A DNA stretch of 6,833 nt from Bacteroidia bacterium (GTDB taxonomy: Bacteria; Bacteroidota; Bacteroidia; Bacteroidales; GCA-2748055): assembly GCA_030596245.1 (NCBI GenBank), contig JAUVKN010000240.1:1-6833 (forward strand). Reading direction: 5' to 3'. Shown here in pieces: positions 5,919 to 6,833 of this stretch. Position 1 is the stretch's first letter, and the number at the start of each line of letters is the position of its first letter. The notes beneath the pieces were generated by a model. It saw nothing but the letters and a program-made list of their open reading frames with translations. It was not told where the DNA came from and searched no databases. A program made the position numbers and the translations under genes.

Positions 5919-5945
5919 GTAACACGAATATTATTTTATTAACAC
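5919..5945. promoter_or_regulatory. Second pair of half-sites, GTAACAC-N13-TTAACAC (tandem)
   Basis: An exact copy of the GTAACAC arm at 5919-5925 is followed after 13 bases by a 6-of-7 match at 5939-5945. The arms are again 20 bp start to start, but in tandem rather than inverted orientation. The pair lies 66 bp downstream of the first pair, in the leader of the lipoprotein gene, and could be a secondary operator or roadblock site. In AT-rich sequence the degenerate fourth copy could be chance. Confidence 0.38.
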
Positions 5946-5971
5946 TTATTGTGGTTCTTATTCTATAAACG

Positions 5972-6833
5972 ATGTCAATGAATTTTAGACTGTACTGTCT
6001 TCTAATAGTTGCTTTTTTATTTTCATGTTCAGGAAGTATTGATAATAAATACGAAAAGAACAAAAGGGTAATCACTGACATGATTGGGCGTGAAGTAATA
6101 ATACCTTCAAAGATTGAGAAAATATTGGCAATACGATCCGGCGCATTACGATATGTAGTCTATCTTAATGCTTCCGATTTGGTTACAGGTGTTGAAGAAT
6201 ATGAAAAAAGGCGTTCTACGCCATATCTTATGGCTCATCCTGAATTAAGAGAACTCCCGTCAATAGGAACAGGTAACTATGCCGAACCCGAACTAATTAC
6301 CTCTATCAATCCCGATTTGATTTTCTGCACGTATGCAAATAACGGTGAGGCAGAACAACTACAGAGAAAAACGGGTATTCCCGTTCTTGCTGTTAAATAC
6401 GGAGATTTTACTGAAAATATTGATGTTATGTTTTCGGCGTTAAAATTTATGGGTAAAATCCTTGATAAAGAAGAAAGAGCCGATTCACTGATTAACTATA
6501 TTAATAATTGTATATCAGACCTTAACAACAGAACAAAAGATGTTCCTGAGGCAGAAAATCCCGGTATTTATATAGGGGGCCTTGCTTCTCATGGTTCTCA
6601 CGGATTAGTATCCACCATGTCGCCTTTCGCTCCATTTGAATTTGTAAACGCCGTTAATGTAGCTTCTGTTTTCGACAAAAGAGTTTCTTCTACAATTAAA
6701 GTCACATTCATTGATAAAGAACAATTAATTTACTGGAACCCTGAAAAGATATTTATTGATGCTTCCGGATTAAAAAATATTAAAAACGAACTAAGTAAGG
6801 ATAAAACTCTGGCAAATTCAATTGATGCTTTTA
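5972..6833 (+). CDS. ABC transporter substrate-binding lipoprotein (iron/cobalamin/metallophore class), partial
   Basis: Captures a metal chelate outside the inner membrane and delivers it to a BtuC/FecD-type permease, which is expected just past the window edge. 287 residues are visible; the family runs about 350-390. Residues 1-19 form a lipoprotein signal (NFRLY, a hydrophobic core, then LFSC with Cys19 as the lipidation site). The mature protein begins with the family hallmark VITDMIGREVIIP (33-45). EPELITSINPDLIF (105-118) and NPEKIFIDASG (256-266) are the two periplasmic lobe strands linked by the long helix. GGLASHGSHGL (202-212) contains His207 and His210, possible ligand contacts. 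The ATG at 5972 is used; ATG at 5978 is equally possible. Codon use is clearly more AT-rich than in the genes before the insertion element. Substrate is not determinable from sequence; the upstream operator makes nickel a candidate beside iron-siderophore or corrinoid. Confidence 0.88.
   Translation, partial: MSMNFRLYCLLIVAFLFSCSGSIDNKYEKNKRVITDMIGREVIIPSKIEKILAIRSGALRYVVYLNASDLVTGVEEYEKRRSTPYLMAHPELRELPSIGTGNYAEPELITSINPDLIFCTYANNGEAEQLQRKTGIPVLAVKYGDFTENIDVMFSALKFMGKILDKEERADSLINYINNCISDLNNRTKDVPEAENPGIYIGGLASHGSHGLVSTMSPFAPFEFVNAVNVASVFDKRVSSTIKVTFIDKEQLIYWNPEKIFIDASGLKNIKNELSKDKTLANSIDAF

Noticed and set aside
5881..5922. Short upstream open frame (13 codons, MNVSCRIIFLQTW) in the lipoprotein leader
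   Set aside because: It has no ribosome-binding context and no run of regulatory codons, and it ends 49 bp before the gene. A frame this short is expected by chance.
5784..5971. Cobalamin riboswitch in the leader of the binding-protein gene
   Set aside because: The leader from the predicted start is only about 112 nt. I see no B12-box-like conserved segment or multi-stem fold; the repeats are better read as protein-binding half-sites.

Overview
The window looks like a piece of a Bacteroidota chromosome, most likely from the Bacteroidales/Marinilabiliales side. The evidence is the adjacent folP and cdaA genes, a DoxX/MauE-like protein of the Bacteroides BT_3928 type directly upstream of tpiA, the lack of strong Shine-Dalgarno sequences, and several exact matches to the Bacteroidota -7 promoter box TAnnTTTG. 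It is a protein-dense housekeeping block followed by a remnant insertion sequence and then a visibly more AT-rich transporter locus.

Layout. Positions 1-2666 (minus strand) hold a probable operon read right to left: tmk (dTMP kinase), a 450-residue DoxX/MauE plus thioredoxin-like membrane protein whose GTG start overlaps the tmk stop, and tpiA (cut by the window edge). Positions 2748-4450 (plus strand) hold folP (dihydropteroate synthase) and cdaA (diadenylate cyclase, c-di-AMP synthesis). The 81-bp gap between tmk and folP contains two opposed, exact TAnnTTTG boxes only 11 bp apart, so the two operons probably fire from overlapping promoters. plsY (glycerol-3-phosphate acyltransferase) converges on cdaA with only 12 bp between the stop codons.

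Positions 5113-5783 are a decayed IS4-family element. It has 8-bp inverted ends and a transposase in which about 17 N-terminal residues are joined out of frame to the C-terminal third, so the middle is deleted. A 16-bp bulged hairpin lies over the transposase start codon. The element sits directly upstream of plsY on the same strand.

Positions 5784-6833 hold a promoter/operator region and the start of a lipoprotein of the iron/cobalamin/metallophore type of ABC substrate-binding proteins (COG0614 type). The promoter's -7 box runs directly into a perfect 7-bp palindrome, GTGTTAC-N13-GTAACAC. A second pair of half-sites with the same 20-bp phasing lies in the leader. This pattern resembles GTGTTAC half-sites that I recall for some NikR nickel regulators, so the transporter may carry nickel rather than iron. 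This is the most interesting hypothesis in the window.

The housekeeping genes link central metabolism (tpiA), dTTP supply (tmk) and folate synthesis (folP, which feeds thymidylate synthesis), together with envelope and osmotic functions (plsY, cdaA). I found no CRISPR array, tRNA, rRNA or multi-gene defence system.
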